This document shows positions 11,111-22,802 of a stretch of 64,000 bases of DNA, one piece after another; the stretch's first letter is position 1, and each line of letters begins with the position of its first letter. Under the pieces are notes generated by a model. That model was not told where the DNA came from and searched no databases. It worked only from the letters and a program-made list of their open reading frames with translations. A program made the position numbers and the translations under genes. Source of the DNA: Lenzites betulinus (taxonomy: Eukaryota; Basidiomycota; Agaricomycetes; Polyporales; Polyporaceae); the NCBI GenBank assembly GCA_022264855.1, contig JABYQU010000005.1, forward strand, positions 1,116,001-1,180,000, in the 5' to 3' direction.

Positions 11111-12493
11111 ATGTCATCAAGCCCTCAGACAGCTCCCGCCAAGGACCCACAAGCTCAACACACTGAGGCAACCGGCACTGGCGCCACCAGTGGCACACCC
11201 GCCGGAAAACAGTCGCGATCGAGTCGGACATATGGGAAACGTCCTCGAACCGACTCACCCTCATGCAGTGGCTCAGAGGGCGTCGGTGAGCCAACAGAGG
11301 TGCATCCCGGCTGATTTGCGTGTTCTAGTAAAGCTCGCATTGACGATGAGATGTCGGGGATCGACCTGATCAGGCTGCCAGTGCCTCCCAGAAACGGACC
11401 AAGGTGGATAATGGTCCCCTCGACTTAGAGTGCCCGGCGTCTTGCACCCGGTCTCCAGACTTCTGGTACCCCGACGGGAACGTTGTTATCAAGGTCGAAG
11501 ACGTTGAGTATAGGCTATATGGTGCACGGCTTGCTCGACATTGCCAATATTTCGCGGACCTCTTTGGGGAGAATGCACCCCCTGGAGGTCTTGTACTGGA
11601 TGGACACTCACCGGTGAAGATTTCAGTAAGTAAATGGGTGATGATGACACCGCACGGAGCTTCGTTCTTATCTCGACCATAGGTAACAGCTCGCCAGTTT
11701 GATACCATGTTGGAGACCCTCGATATGCCGCTGTACGCAACCAATCCATGCCTGACTGCACAATTTATGCCCTGATGCCAGCATGGCGCTGTTTCCATAG
11801 GGAGCACCCCGTGCACACCGCATCCCTCCATAGATGTGTCCTCCTATACAACGCCTCCAAAGCCCTCGGCTGTTCGCGCGCGCAGGAGCACGCACTTGCG
11901 CGAATCAAGACTCTGTGGAGTTCGTCAGAACCCCCAAACTCCAACCTAACGGGTCGACATGCACATATGAAGACGCCGCGGATCTCATAGCGATCGCTCG
12001 CCACCATGACCTACCAGACACCGTTCTAAAGCGTGCTCTTTACGAGGTCCTTCGCAGCACGGACTTCTGGGAGGTCGTTGACACGCAAGGCAACGGCGCC
12101 GTGATGGAGAGAATCTCACAGACGGACCTCCTCGGACTATACGCCGCGCGCACCTTCCTGGGTAAATCTTGGCGGACGTTGTGTTTGGAGCCGCCTCCGG
12201 TGAATACTTCATCCCCCCGCTGCACATGTACTGTCAAGGATATGCAAGCACGAGCCAAGATGTGGCGTGAGCAGCTCGCTTACGCGCTATCGGACGACCT
12301 GGACCCCATCTCGTATGCGAATCAGCTCAGGACAAGATTTGTGCCCCTCGGGGGAGAGTGGTGTGATGTGTGTGTGAAAAAGCAGCGGTCGGAGTGGATG
12401 AAGGCAAGAAGACGATGGTGGAAGCAACTGGACACTTGGTTTGGGCTCGCGTGCGAGGGGTCTCATGCTCCGGAGGGTAACGTTGCACAATAG
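11111..12493 (+). CDS. BTB/POZ-domain protein, copy 1
   Basis: Exons 11111-11299, 11374-11625, 11683-11732, 11801-11919 and 11973-12493 (376 codons). A low-complexity N terminus with a basic cluster (YGKRPRTD) precedes a BTB/POZ fold that starts SPDFWYPDGNVVIKVEDV and continues through RLARHCQYFADLFGE. The C-terminal part is a fungal-specific region containing CTVKDMQARAKMWREQL. BTB domains mediate dimerisation and cullin-3 binding; the fungal expanded families are mostly unstudied. Relative to its paralogue at 16.1 kb, a net 10-base loss near 11,940 shifts the frame. An extra GT-AG intron (11920-11972, with CTAAC branch point) would restore it; otherwise this copy is a pseudogene. Confidence 0.65.
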
Positions 12494-13369
12494 TGCCGGC
12501 GAATGGCTAGCAGAGGAGTCGTGGTGAAATTGGGCCCTGGTACTCTGAGATGTGATGTTCTCTAGTCCTCGTAAACGGAGGTGGGTCGTACTGTGGCTAC
12601 CCAAGGAGCAACACGCCGGAGGCTCTGGGCCAGAAAAACTAGTATGACTTCATTACTTATGGGCGTAGCACGACGGGCTGCTTTCTGCACGCGGACACTG
12701 CCAGTACCAAGTGCACCGCAGCTCAAGATGGCATGCCGCGCAAATCAACGTGCGCAACTGTCAATCACAACACCGCCCTCTGTGTATGAGCGTCCATCCA
12801 ACAGGCCCTGCATACCGATGTTCTTTGTATCATTCAGCCTCCCCCAATCTCTACTATCTTTCTTCTCTAGGCACATCTACCATGACAGTTGCAGTCGGGA
12901 CTCGATACGGGGAGTCATGATCATCGAGTCCACGTTCCTTGCGCAGCGGATCCCTTGTCTCGGTTGTGCCGCTCGCTGTCGAACTCGATGTGCGTGTCCT
13001 CGTTTCAGTGATCTTCCTCATGTTCCGAAGATGACGGTGGCCCGGTGGTCGTCCGTCTGCGCGCGCGCTGTATCTACATAATCAGGATCACCGCCCGTTG
13101 TCGCGCCTCTGCGGCTGTATGAAGACGAAGAACACGGACCCCTGGGGATATCGCCAGCCTCGTGGCAAAGATTATTGGCGGACTGAACAGCATATCGCCA
13201 ACTGCCCATTGCACAGGCGTCAGCCTGCCGCGACGACGAAGACGCAGAGATTTAGCCCCCACGACAATCAAATAAACCATTCTAGGTTACAACGGTATTA
13301 CCTGTACATTATTGACTAGCGAGAACGTCCCTGTGGTTAGCATGGTGTACTGAAGGTATCGAGCGTCCG
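12494..13369. other. Unassigned region between BTB copy 1 and the helicase
   Basis: No recognisable protein. A minus-strand frame of 68 codons at 13,074-13,280 starts with ATG and has hydrophobic patches, but there is nothing to support it as a gene. Confidence 0.4.
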
Positions 13370-15704
13370 TCATGGAGCCGCGTCCGTATCAGTGTGGGTC
13401 TCTAGGGTCGTACTCCACTCGATGACCTTCGGATGCGCCTTGACCTGGAGGATCGCCGTGAAACTCGGTATGAACAATCTTAGAACCGGCAGAGGCGTAC
13501 CTTCTTAGGGTCAAAACCCAGTACTTGCAGACCATCGAGCGATGCCGCTCGTGATAGCGCAACGTAGCTTTGCCCTAGCCAAAAGTCAGTCGCAAGCCAA
13601 GTACAGCAATACTCGGAGGTCCTCACCCTTTTCGAACACGCTACGCAAATCGATCTTGACGTGCTGGATAGTCTGACCCTGGCTCTTGTGTATCGACATC
13701 GCCCATGCCAGCACGAGCGGAACCTAAGCGTGCGCAGTCAGAAGAAGAGCGGGATTGGCCCGGATAACGGGTCCCACATACCTGTACGCGACGGGCGAGT
13801 AGCTTGCCCTCGTTGTCTTCCACGCGAAATTCATCGCGGACCACGAGCACGATCTCCGTCCCTTGCGGCGTACGGAACTCGACGAGCGGATACCGCTCCT
13901 CGTCTTTCGCCTTGCCCTTCGCCGTCGACGCAGGCTTGGCCGCGCCCGCGTTCTCTTTATCGTCAGACGTCCGGTAGAACGAAATCGGAGTGCGGCCGTC
14001 CGGGCCAACCTGCACGTTGCGCACAGCGCCGCCCGCCTTCGGCTCCGGAGAGCCCCCGGCTGCAGACTTCGGCTTCGCGCCGCCCTCTTGCGGCGTCGGG
14101 GGGCCTACACTCTCCAGGCAGCTGGCGGTGTTGAAGAAGCCGAGGACGCGCCCGACGCTGCCGTTCACGAGCTTCTCGTCCACGTTCTTGACGAGCATGA
14201 CTTGCGCGTTGGACTTGAGCATGAGCTGTGCAGGTATGACGATCTGCTCCAGCATCTTCTGGTGCGTGCCCGTGTCGCGGGCGGCGAAGGTGCGGGGCGC
14301 GCCAGGCAGTGCCGCAAGCCGCGCGCTATTTGCACGTTCTACCTGAGCGCGCAGTGGGTATAGCTCGGTCGGGAGGATTCCCTGAGGGAGCGGCGGGAGA
14401 GGGCGGGAGAGCGAGCTAAACGTTTTGTGCGCTGACGAGGAGATAGTCCCCTTGCGTAGCTCATTGAGCAGTTCGACAAACTCTAAGAACCAAGGTGTTG
14501 GGCGGGGTGACCCAAAGAGAAGCGAGGCAATCACTCACGGGTGTCCTTCTGGCGGTATACTTGTGAAAGAGTGATTGTGTGGTCGATGCAGTTCTTCCAG
14601 GCTTCGCTCTCGAACGCAAAGAAGGGCTCCTCGCCAGATTTCGTGACCGGAGGTAATTGGAAGAAGTCACCAGTGACGACAATCTACCCATAGTCGCGTC
14701 AGCAAGGTACCTGATACGCGAAGAAAAGATATACCTGAATACCCCCGAAAGGCTTGTCCGTTTTCTTGCGCAGCTGGTCTGCTAGCTTAGCTAAGGTATC
14801 GAACAGTTGACCATCGACCATGGATACTGCGATAAATTTGGGGATAAGGTCGCAGGGGCTTGATGGTGGGGACTACGAACCTTCGTCGATGATGAGCACT
14901 TTGGTCTCCTTCCAGCGTTTGAACGCGGGCTTGCAGGTCTTGATACAGCTGATCTGCCGGTCGATGTTGTGCATACCAGGCGTTACCGCGCCCCAGGAAT
15001 GGATGGTCATCCCTGCGCGGGTACGTTCAGACAGTTGGACATTATCCCGGCCATAGCCACGTACCGCCAATATTGGAGGCCGCCATGCCAGTACTAGCGG
15101 TTACGGAGACCACTTCTGGCTTTTTGGCATACTTTCTGCGAAGAGCCGCGATGATACCACGAAGCAAGAGCGACTTGCCAGTACCTAGGGAGGCGTATCA
15201 TCAGTAAAGATATAGCTACATAGGTTATGAGTGCAATGAAATGCCTGACGCGTGCTTCGGGATATGCTATTGTTAGGTACCGGTATGCCCTCGTAAACAG
15301 GGCGCACGATACTTATCGTCGACGCTGAGCACTTGCCAAGAGTTGCCATATCTCAAGAATTGGGCCTGGCGTAGAGGACTCGTGGAGGACTGTCCTCTAA
15401 CCAGACGATAAAACCAGTAACCACACTCACCAGCCGCACCGGTGAAGAAGACACTCTTCTCTTCCTGCACAACCATCTGGAGCACGCGTACTTGCTCAGC
15501 GTTGAGAGAAACATGCTCGCAGGGCGCGTCGACGTCGTGACCAGAGCTTGAGGGAATCGCGACCTGGGGCGAAAAGAACGTGTCGAGAGTCCTGCGCCTC
15601 TTGTTGGAGTCCGTTGCTGCGTTCTTGCCGTCGTCGATGCCACCTGTGGACTTTCGCTTTCTAGTGTTGGCCGGTTTCGTCGTGAGGACCGTACTCCTCG
15701 CCAT
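13370..15704 (-). CDS. PIF1: PIF1-family 5'-3' DNA helicase
   Basis: A multi-exon gene; exon 1 is 15704-15431 and the last exon ends with TGA at 13370. Pif1 helicases unwind G-quadruplexes, telomeric ends and R-loops in nucleus and mitochondria. All superfamily 1B motifs are visible once introns are removed. They are Walker A GAAGTGKS (split by intron 1), Walker B LIIDEVSMVDG (split), motif [18 protein letters not shown], and the HKSQGQT motif, followed by YVALSRA. The N terminus holds a basic cluster (NTRKRK) and RRRTLDTFF, which resembles a PCNA-interacting (PIP-like) peptide lacking the usual Gln. An insertion of about 80 residues, rich in Gly, Ala and Lys, lies between the GSVGRVLGF segment and the RYPLVEF segment. 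This looks like the chromosomal gene, not a Helitron: no Rep domain is nearby. Confidence 0.9.
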
Positions 15705-16144
15705 TTTCCTCCCCGCGGCAAGACCAGAGAGACAGCGAGCGCGAGAGAAGAAGACGAGGCGATGCACGGTGGGCGGTGGACGGTGGTTGTGAACAAGCTG
15801 AAGTCGCGCGTCGGCAAGTGAGTCGCGTAAACGTCACGTGCTGGGATGTTCGCTCGTCCGAAATAGTCGGAGTCGCGATTCCTCCTGGTACTTACACCAC
15901 GGACAGATCTCCTGGCAGCGGGTTCATCACGAATTTCATGACGATCGCATGGGCATGGACTCGTGAGTTATCCTGACACATTTCCTAATCTATACTCATA
16001 TCTGTGAGTTTTTCTTCTGTGCCGCAACTACGTGTGACTCGTCCAAATCACCAAGGAACGTCACGTCTCGGAGCACCAGGACTCAGGAGTATGGATAGAT
16101 ATATCACATTTCACAACGCCTATACTAACCATTCCCCGACGCTA
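15705..16144. other. Intergenic gap upstream of the helicase
   Basis: This is the promoter side of PIF1 and the 3' side of BTB copy 2. The PIF1 frame stays open upstream of its ATG but contains no further ATG. No gene seen. Confidence 0.5.
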
Positions 16145-17538
16145 TTATTGTGCAACACTACCCTCGGGTGCAAGCCGAAACCAGACGTCGAGCTGCCTCC
16201 ACCACCTCGACCGTGCCGTCGCCCACTTCCACGACTGCTTTCTCACACACGTACCACACCACTCTCCTCCGGAAGGCACAAACCGCATCTTGAGCTGGTC
16301 CGCATACGCGATCGGGTCCAGATCGTCCACCAGCGCGTGCGCAAGCAGCTCCCGCCACGCCTTCGCCCGCGCCTGCATATCCTTCGCCGCGCACCTGCAG
16401 GCCAGAGGCATATGCACCGCAGGCGGCTCCAAGCAGAGCGCGCGCCACGACTTCCCGAGGGAGGTGCGCGCGGCGTACAGCCCGAGCAGGTCCGCTTGCG
16501 TAATCTTCGCGAGCACCGCGCCGTTGCCCCGCGTGTCGACGGCCTCCCAGAACGCCGCGCTGCGCAGGACCTCGTAGAGCGCGTACTTCAGAACGGCGCC
16601 GGGCAGGGCGCGTTGTCGCGCGATGGTAATGAGGTCGGCGGCGTCTTCGTACGTGCACGTCGTTGGCCCGTTCCTAGTCGGCTGGGGTTTTGGGGGCCCG
16701 GGCGAGCTGCAGAGAATCTTGATTCGTGCGAGGGCGTGCTCCTGCGCGCGCGAGCAGCCGAGGGCTTTGGCTGCGTTGCATAGGACGATGGATCTGTGGA
16801 GGGATGCGGTGTGCACGGGGTACTCCCTGTGAAAGCAGCGCCGTGCTGAGCATCAGGCCGGTATGTTGTACAGTCGAGTACGGAGTGGTTGCGTACAGCG
16901 GCATATCTAGGACCTTCAACAAGGTATCAAACTGGCGAGCTGTCACCTACAATCGAGATGGAATGAATATCAACGTCCGAGTAAGAACCACCCATTCAGT
17001 TTCACTTACCGGAAGCTTGACCGCTGTACCACCATCCAACAGGAGTCCTCCCGAGGGTGTATTCTCCCCAAATAGGTCCGCAAAGTACGAGCAGTGCCGC
17101 GCAAGCCGCGACGCGTGCAGCCTATACCCAACATCCTCCACCTTGATCACAACGTTTCCGTCGGGGAACCAGAAATCCGGCGACCGTGTACAGTCGGCCG
17201 CCGGGCAGTCGCTGTTAGTACTAGTAGTAGCGTCCACTTTCGCCCTTTTCTGGGAGGCGTCGATATCGATCTGCCAATCACGCCGGTATCAACGCGAGCA
17301 GCTAGAGCGCACACAGCAAAGTACCGGGCTGCACCTCTGCTGGTACGCCGCCGGCGCCGTCGCTGTCTTCGGAGGAGTCGATTCGAGCACGTTTCCCGTG
17401 CGCCCGCCGTCTCTGCGACCGCGCCTGTTTGACGGTGGGTGTGTCATTGTCGCTGCCACTGGCAGCGGGATGTACTTGTAGCGAATCCCCGGCGTTGACT
17501 GGGACCGGGACCGTCTGCGAGGTTGACGACGTCGACAT
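16145..17538 (-). CDS. BTB/POZ-domain protein, copy 2
   Basis: Exons 17538-17335, 17270-17010, 16946-16897 and 16826-16145 (398 codons, phases consistent). The Ser/Gln-rich N terminus has a basic patch (RRRAHGKRARID). The BTB core reads SPDFWFPDGNVVIKVEDVGY...LARHCSYFADLFGE, then VTARQFDTLLKVLDMPLEY after intron 2. The C-terminal region contains TCTYEDAADLITIARQ and the cysteine pair GTCVRK. It is a close paralogue of the 11.1 kb gene, in inverted orientation on the other side of PIF1. Introns 1-3 are at identical positions in both copies (exon 3 is 50 bases in both), so this copy serves as the reference for the frame change in copy 1. Confidence 0.78.
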
Positions 17539-17850
17539 GGTCAAGACAGACTAAGGTCCGGGAGAAGGTCGCTGCGTCCACGGTGTAAGCCAAGTTAGAA
17601 TCGCATCGCGTGCATGTATGAGTTCATGGCCGTGGGAGTATCCGGAGCCACGATAGTACGTAAACCTTGGGTTGTATAGCATACACCAACAACCGGACGA
17701 TCCTGAGCTGTTCGCTCGCTTCCCACCGTCAACACCTCCCGAACAGACGAACCCAGTGTATTCAATTCCCCGCTACAGAGCTGTTCTTCAAAGTCAGCAG
17801 ACGCGACCGATGGCCACCTCACTGCTGCGCCAAGCGCCGCGCAAACTCGA

Positions 17851-20225
17851 TCAAAGCCCTACAAAACAAAAACCAATGATGAGCACCGCGCAACCAGCTT
17901 CAATCCGCCAAACGCGAAGATTCAGCACATACCGCGTCGGCCGCCCCGTCATCCCCACCTCCTGGTACGGCGCACTCCGCGACGCCTGCCGCACCGCGCG
18001 CACCCGTCAGTCCGCGCACCACACACAGCGACCCCGAACGCGCACGCACCTCCATCGCCCCCGCGATATCGATGTGCCCCCACCGCACCGGCGGCTCCGC
18101 CTCCTCGTCCGCGCCGTCGGCGGGCTCGACGCCCTCGACGAACGCCTTCAGGAACAGCGCCGCCGTGCAGCACCCCGCGCGACTCCCGCCCGTCTGTGTG
18201 ACCGCGCGCATCAGCCGCCGCGCGAATTAGGAGAAAAGAGGGAAGCGGGGAGGGGGAGGAAGGACGCACGTTGATGAGGTCGGCGTACGAGCCGTAGATC
18301 TGCGGCCCGTACGCTTCGTCGAGCGGCATCCGCCAGAAGCGGTCGTGCTCGCGCCGGCCGGCTGCGTCCAGCTCTGCCCAGAGCGAGTCCGAGTTCTACG
18401 TTAGCAGCGGGCGCGTTAGCGGTGAGCCAGCGAATTAAACAGGCGGCGGGGAGGCGCGACGCACGGTGAACACGCCCGAGTAGACCTCGCCCATGCTGTA
18501 GTCCATGGAGCTGATATCGACGGCAAGCAAACGTCAGCGACCATTGTAAGCGGCGGGCTGGGAGACTGACCCGGTGAGCGTCGCGACGTCGATGATCGTC
18601 TTCGGCTTGAACTCCGTCGAGCCGTAGTACAGCGCATCTGCAGCACCCACCGCCGTCAGTCAATCCTACGCGCACGCGCGAAGTACGCACCAGAAAGGAC
18701 GAGCCGCCCCTCCGCGTCCGTGTTGTCGATGTTCACAGACTTGCCGTTCATCGCGTACACCCTGTGACACGCGCGCGCGACCGGCCTTCAGCTTCAGCAG
18801 CGCGAGAGAGGCTATACAGCCGGATACATGGGCACGCACACGTCGCCGGGCCTGTTCGCGGCCGGGCCGGGCATGTTCTCCGTCAGCGGGGTGAGCACGA
18901 CGAGGTTGATCCTGGCGTGACTCTGTCAGCATGGTATGTACATACGGACAAGGGGGCAACGTACGGGACCTGGAGCTGGGCGATCGCGACCGCCGCGGCG
19001 CACACCGTCGCCGCGCCGCCCATGTCTCCGCGCATGAGCGACATGTTCTGCAGATATAACGTTAGACTGGAGGCGTGGCAGCTGCGATACGGTGAGACGC
19101 ACGGCGGGGGGCTTGAGGGAGATCCCGCCCGTGTCGAAGGTGATGCCCTTCCCGACGAGCACGAGAGGCGGCGCGCCGGGCGTGCCGCCGTTGTAGTGGC
19201 TGGATGTGCGTGAGCGGCGCGCGGAGTGCAAGTGAGGAGTGGGGAGTGGGGGGAGGGGAGGAGACGTACATCTCGAGGAACTTGGGGGGCTCGGTGGTGC
19301 CCTTGGTCACGGAGATGAACGTGTTCTGCAGGGGAGGATGTCAGCTCGAGTGGGAAGAGGTGAGGCTGGTGGACGCACCATGCCCTTCTCCTTCGCCCAG
19401 GCTACAAAGTCACAAATTATATGAGAACTGCGGCCGCAAGAATACAGCACAGAAGCACATACCAGCGTCGCGCACAATAACCTCCACATTCGCAATCCCC
19501 GCAAACTCAGCCTTAATCCGCTCCGTGAACGCCTACGCGTCACGTCTCCATCAGCCCACGCGCTTGCCGCCAACAAGAACTGGGACGCATAAGACGCACC
19601 GTGGGGGTCAGGATGTTCGCGGGAAGCTCCATGAGCGTGCGTGCGAGGTTCTGCGCGCGCCCGTACACAATGCCCGTCTCCCACTCCGCGTGCGGAGCCA
19701 GCGGCGCCAGGGCCAGCTTCTCCGCGACCGGCGGGGAGACGCGCGGGTCGAACGGGGACGGGGTGGGCTTCGTCTTCAGCGTGAATTTGTACGCGGCGAG
19801 GTGCGCCGCGACCGCTGCCACACATTGTCCTATCAGCGTCACGCAGCACACGGACACGGAGACATACCAGCCGCATGCGGGTCCGCCGCCGCGTCCACAA
19901 CGACGCTGCTCCCTTGAACGCCCTCGCCCAAGTCCCGCACGGCCTTGACAGCGCTCGCCACGGCCTTGCGCACGACCTCCCGCCGCGCATCGCCCTTCTT
20001 CCGCGCGAAGCCGTCCCCGAGCGACGTGAGCGCGGCGACGGCGCCCGTCCCCGCGCCCGGCGCGCCGTAGAAGAGGTGCGCGGTGCCCGTGCTCGCGGGC
20101 TTGGGCTGCGCGGCGGAGGGGGTGAGGTTCCAGAGGCCCGCGGCGTCCAGCGAGTCGAGGCCAGGCACGGCGGGCGCGAGGGGGGCGGTCGGGTCGATGG
20201 GGAGAATGTAGAACTTGGAAGACAT
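17851..20225 (-). CDS. M17 leucyl (cytosol) aminopeptidase
   Basis: A minus-strand gene with about ten introns, ATG at 20225 and TGA at 17851. M17 aminopeptidases are hexameric dizinc enzymes that release N-terminal residues from peptides. The catalytic domain is unmistakable. In order: [11 protein letters not shown] (Lys and Asp ligands), LMRGDMGG (Asp ligand), [30 protein letters not shown] (Asp/Glu ligands and bicarbonate-site Arg), and [10 protein letters not shown]. Near the C terminus come HIDIAGAME and, after an intron, [13 protein letters not shown]. The N-terminal domain begins [12 protein letters not shown] and carries no signal peptide, so a cytosolic enzyme is expected. The extreme C-terminal residues after GRPTR are more hydrophobic than usual and the exact stop could change if another intron exists. 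Confidence 0.9.
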
Positions 20226-20417
20226 GGTCCTGACGCGGGAGAGGGGGCGGGTGTGGGGCAGGATGTATCGCGCGGTGCGGGAGAGCAGCATGAATATATG
20301 AATGCGAGTATTAATCCGGAGAGACCGCGAGAGAGTGTGCTCAATTCTGGCCGGCCGTTTGCCAGGACACTTTTTGAAAACGCTGAGGGCAGTGATGGAA
20401 CGAAGCGAGGACAAGCG

Positions 20418-20453
<36 letters not shown>

Positions 20454-20709
20454 GTTCGATTTGCTTCCACGCGGCTATGTAATGTAGCTACCAATATAAG
20501 TAATAAGGTAACGTACATTATTCTGACACAAATCGCGAACCAGTACGTAGATAGAGAGTAGCCGAAAACTCTTGCACACGAGCTAACCCTTTGAGTCCGC
20601 AATATTGGCTGCACGCGTCGCGCTATCATTCTAGACACTAATACACTCACTGGGGATTTACTGCAGTCTGCAAGTCGTCCGCGAACGGCGAGCCCTCGGC
20701 GCATGCCAG
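20226..20709. other. Promoter side of the aminopeptidase with a GGAGCA repeat
   Basis: No gene. An imperfect array of about six GGAGCA units occupies 20419-20454. Confidence 0.6.
20419..20454. repeat. (GGAGCA)n microsatellite
   Basis: About six tandem copies of a six-base unit. Shorter GGAGCA runs recur in the related repeat near 45,890. Confidence 0.85.
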
Positions 20710-21185
20710 CGGGAAACGCCGCTCGGTGTTCGCATCCGCCAACCCCGCGGGCAGTCTTGATTCGTTCCGCGTCTCGCCGTTAATGGAAGGAACGACGACG
20801 TTATAGGAGGACCCGCAGCACGCAGTACTCAGAGCTGGGCGCGCAACTGAGTACTGACGGTTCGTGCTGGCTACAACAATGATGCGCGATGGTAGCACGC
20901 GGTCGGTCGAGGTAGCGAATGCACCCCGCCCGCACCGCGCCAGCGACAGCGTCGGGGACGGGGACGGGGGGTAGTGCCAGTGGGGCTCGAGCGGGGGGCT
21001 CGGCTGCGGATCTGGACGGATGCGCTTCGAATTCCGGGAGTGGGAGTCGTTGGACGGTACTTACTTACTTGCCTACTTGCCTACCCGGGTCTGACGCTAC
21101 GCGTACGTGCGCACCTACCTGACTGTGACGCCTCGAGTCTTCGAATCCGGATTCGGATCTGCAGTCGGCGCATGATAGTCAGCTG
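20710..21185. repeat. Dispersed repeat, copy 1
   Basis: About 450 bases clearly alignable, in the same orientation, with 45,570-46,030. Shared blocks include AACGCCGCTCGG, ACTGACGGTTCGTGCTGG, GCACGCGGTCGGTCGAGG and GACTGTGACGCCTCGAG. There is no coding capacity or terminal repeat; the nature of the unit is unknown. Confidence 0.75.
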
Positions 21186-22595
21186 CTTCATGCCTTGATA
21201 AAGGGTAGACGGGGCCTGCAATTGCACGTCCTGAGGCCTAGGGAGTGAACGGCGGCGACGCGACGACGCAGCCTGGGACGGACAGACCGCGCGCCTGCCT
21301 GCCTGCCGATATTCGCAGTCGGAGAACGGCGGCGAGAGGAGGTTCGTTGCTAGAATTTGAGTTTAGAAGCGGGAAGCGGGAAGGGGAAGAAGACGTACTG
21401 AGCACGCTCATGGAGGAGGAGTGCATCTCCTGCCAGGGTACCTCAGCAGCACGCATGCGCAGGCCGTGCCACAATATTGCACGGCGCGCGCGAGGAGCCG
21501 GCGCGCCCCGCGCTCCGCACTGTTAGTCTACGCACTCGCGGGAGCTCGCGCGTTCTCCGTGCGCGCATATCGAGCACCCGTCTCCGTCCTTACCTCGCCC
21601 CCTTCCCTTACCCGCACCCCCTTCCCCTTCCCCTTACCCGCACCTCCGACCCGCACCCCCCTACCTCTCCCCAGTACCACGCCGGGAGGCACATCAGTAC
21701 ATCCCAGCAATATTTTTGGCTTCTGTCGGGGTCTGCGGCAGCGGCAGCAGCGGCGCCCTCTCCTGCCGGTGCTGGTGAGGGCTGGGGCTGGGGCTAAAGA
21801 TGCGCGGCGGTGGTGATGGTGGAGGAGGAGGAGAGAGGAGGAGGAGGGGGCGTATGGGGTATGGAGGATGAAGGAGGGGGAAGAGGGAAAGGGAGACTCG
21901 GAGGAGGGATATCGCGCGGCGAGCACTGGGCGTTGGGGACGCGAAGGCTGGGGGTGGAGAGCCGTGGACTTGCCATTTACCGCTCACCGCGCTGCGGCTG
22001 GGACTGGATAGAGTCATACGCGTCCTGGGGATCGCATGAGCAGTGAGCAGCGAGCGCGTCGGTCGAAGCGCGGGAGACGGACGTGTCTGCCGCCTAAGAG
22101 CTGAGAGCTGGAGCTGAGAGTTGAGAGCGTATGACTCAGTTGCGATCGCGACGACAAAGACGGGTCGGACGATGGCTGGGGCGGCGGTAGTGGTACTAGG
22201 CAGCCTGAGCAATGGCGACTGGGAGTCGAGTGCTTCGGCAAGCGGACGGGCGGGCGGGCTTGTGTGTGCCGAGGCGCTGCTGCGATGAGGACGAAGACTC
22301 AGGCGGTACCTAATCCAGGGCGGCGATAGCGAGGGCCTAGGAGCAAGACGACTCGAAGTGCTGTGGCGAGCCGGCGGGCGGGCGGGCGTGTGTGTCCCGA
22401 GGTGCTGCATGCAGATGGTTGTGCCAGACGACGGACGACGGCCGCCCGGGGTCGACACTTTGCCGACGCGGATGTCATGCTCTCAAGGAGAAGATAGAGG
22501 AGGACTGCTGGGGATGTGCGTTTGCGTTTGCGTTGAGCGGCCCGGAGAGCAAGGACGCGTGCTGCAGCTGCAGGCTTGTGTGCTTGTGTGTGCCG

Positions 22596-22630
22596 CCAGG
22601 TGCCAGGTGCCAGGTGCCAGGTGCCAGGTG
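22596..22630. repeat. CAGGTGC minisatellite
   Basis: Five tandem copies of a seven-base unit, CAGGTGC. Confidence 0.9.
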
Positions 22631-22780
22631 AGGTGCTAGACGGCGTTGCGCTGTGGACAGGACGACGGAGCCGGAGACGGAGCTGGCCATGCTCTGCGTG
22701 TGCGTCCGCGTCCGCGTTGTGTGTAAGCTTGACTGGTGGCGGCGTACTTCAAGGTGCGCTGAACATCCTGCTCGGTGGAC

Positions 22781-22802
22781 GTATGTATGTATGTATGTAT
22801 GA
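22781..22802. repeat. (GTAT)n microsatellite
   Basis: Five tandem GTAT units. Confidence 0.9.

Noticed and set aside
13370..15704. Helitron transposon
   Set aside because: PIF1-like helicases are carried by Helitrons, but there is no Rep/HUH domain, no terminal hairpin, and the protein has the layout of the chromosomal PIF1 gene with spliceosomal introns.
19307..20704. 465-codon minus-strand frame
   Set aside because: It is a shadow frame through the GC-rich exons and introns of the M17 aminopeptidase; its Arg/Ser/Pro composition has no domain.
21590..21930. Proline/serine-rich protein genes on both strands
   Set aside because: Overlapping frames come from a CT/GA-skewed low-complexity tract. 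No start context, splice sites or family.
22596..22630. CRISPR-like array
   Set aside because: A seven-base unit repeated directly without spacers is a minisatellite, and the window is eukaryotic.
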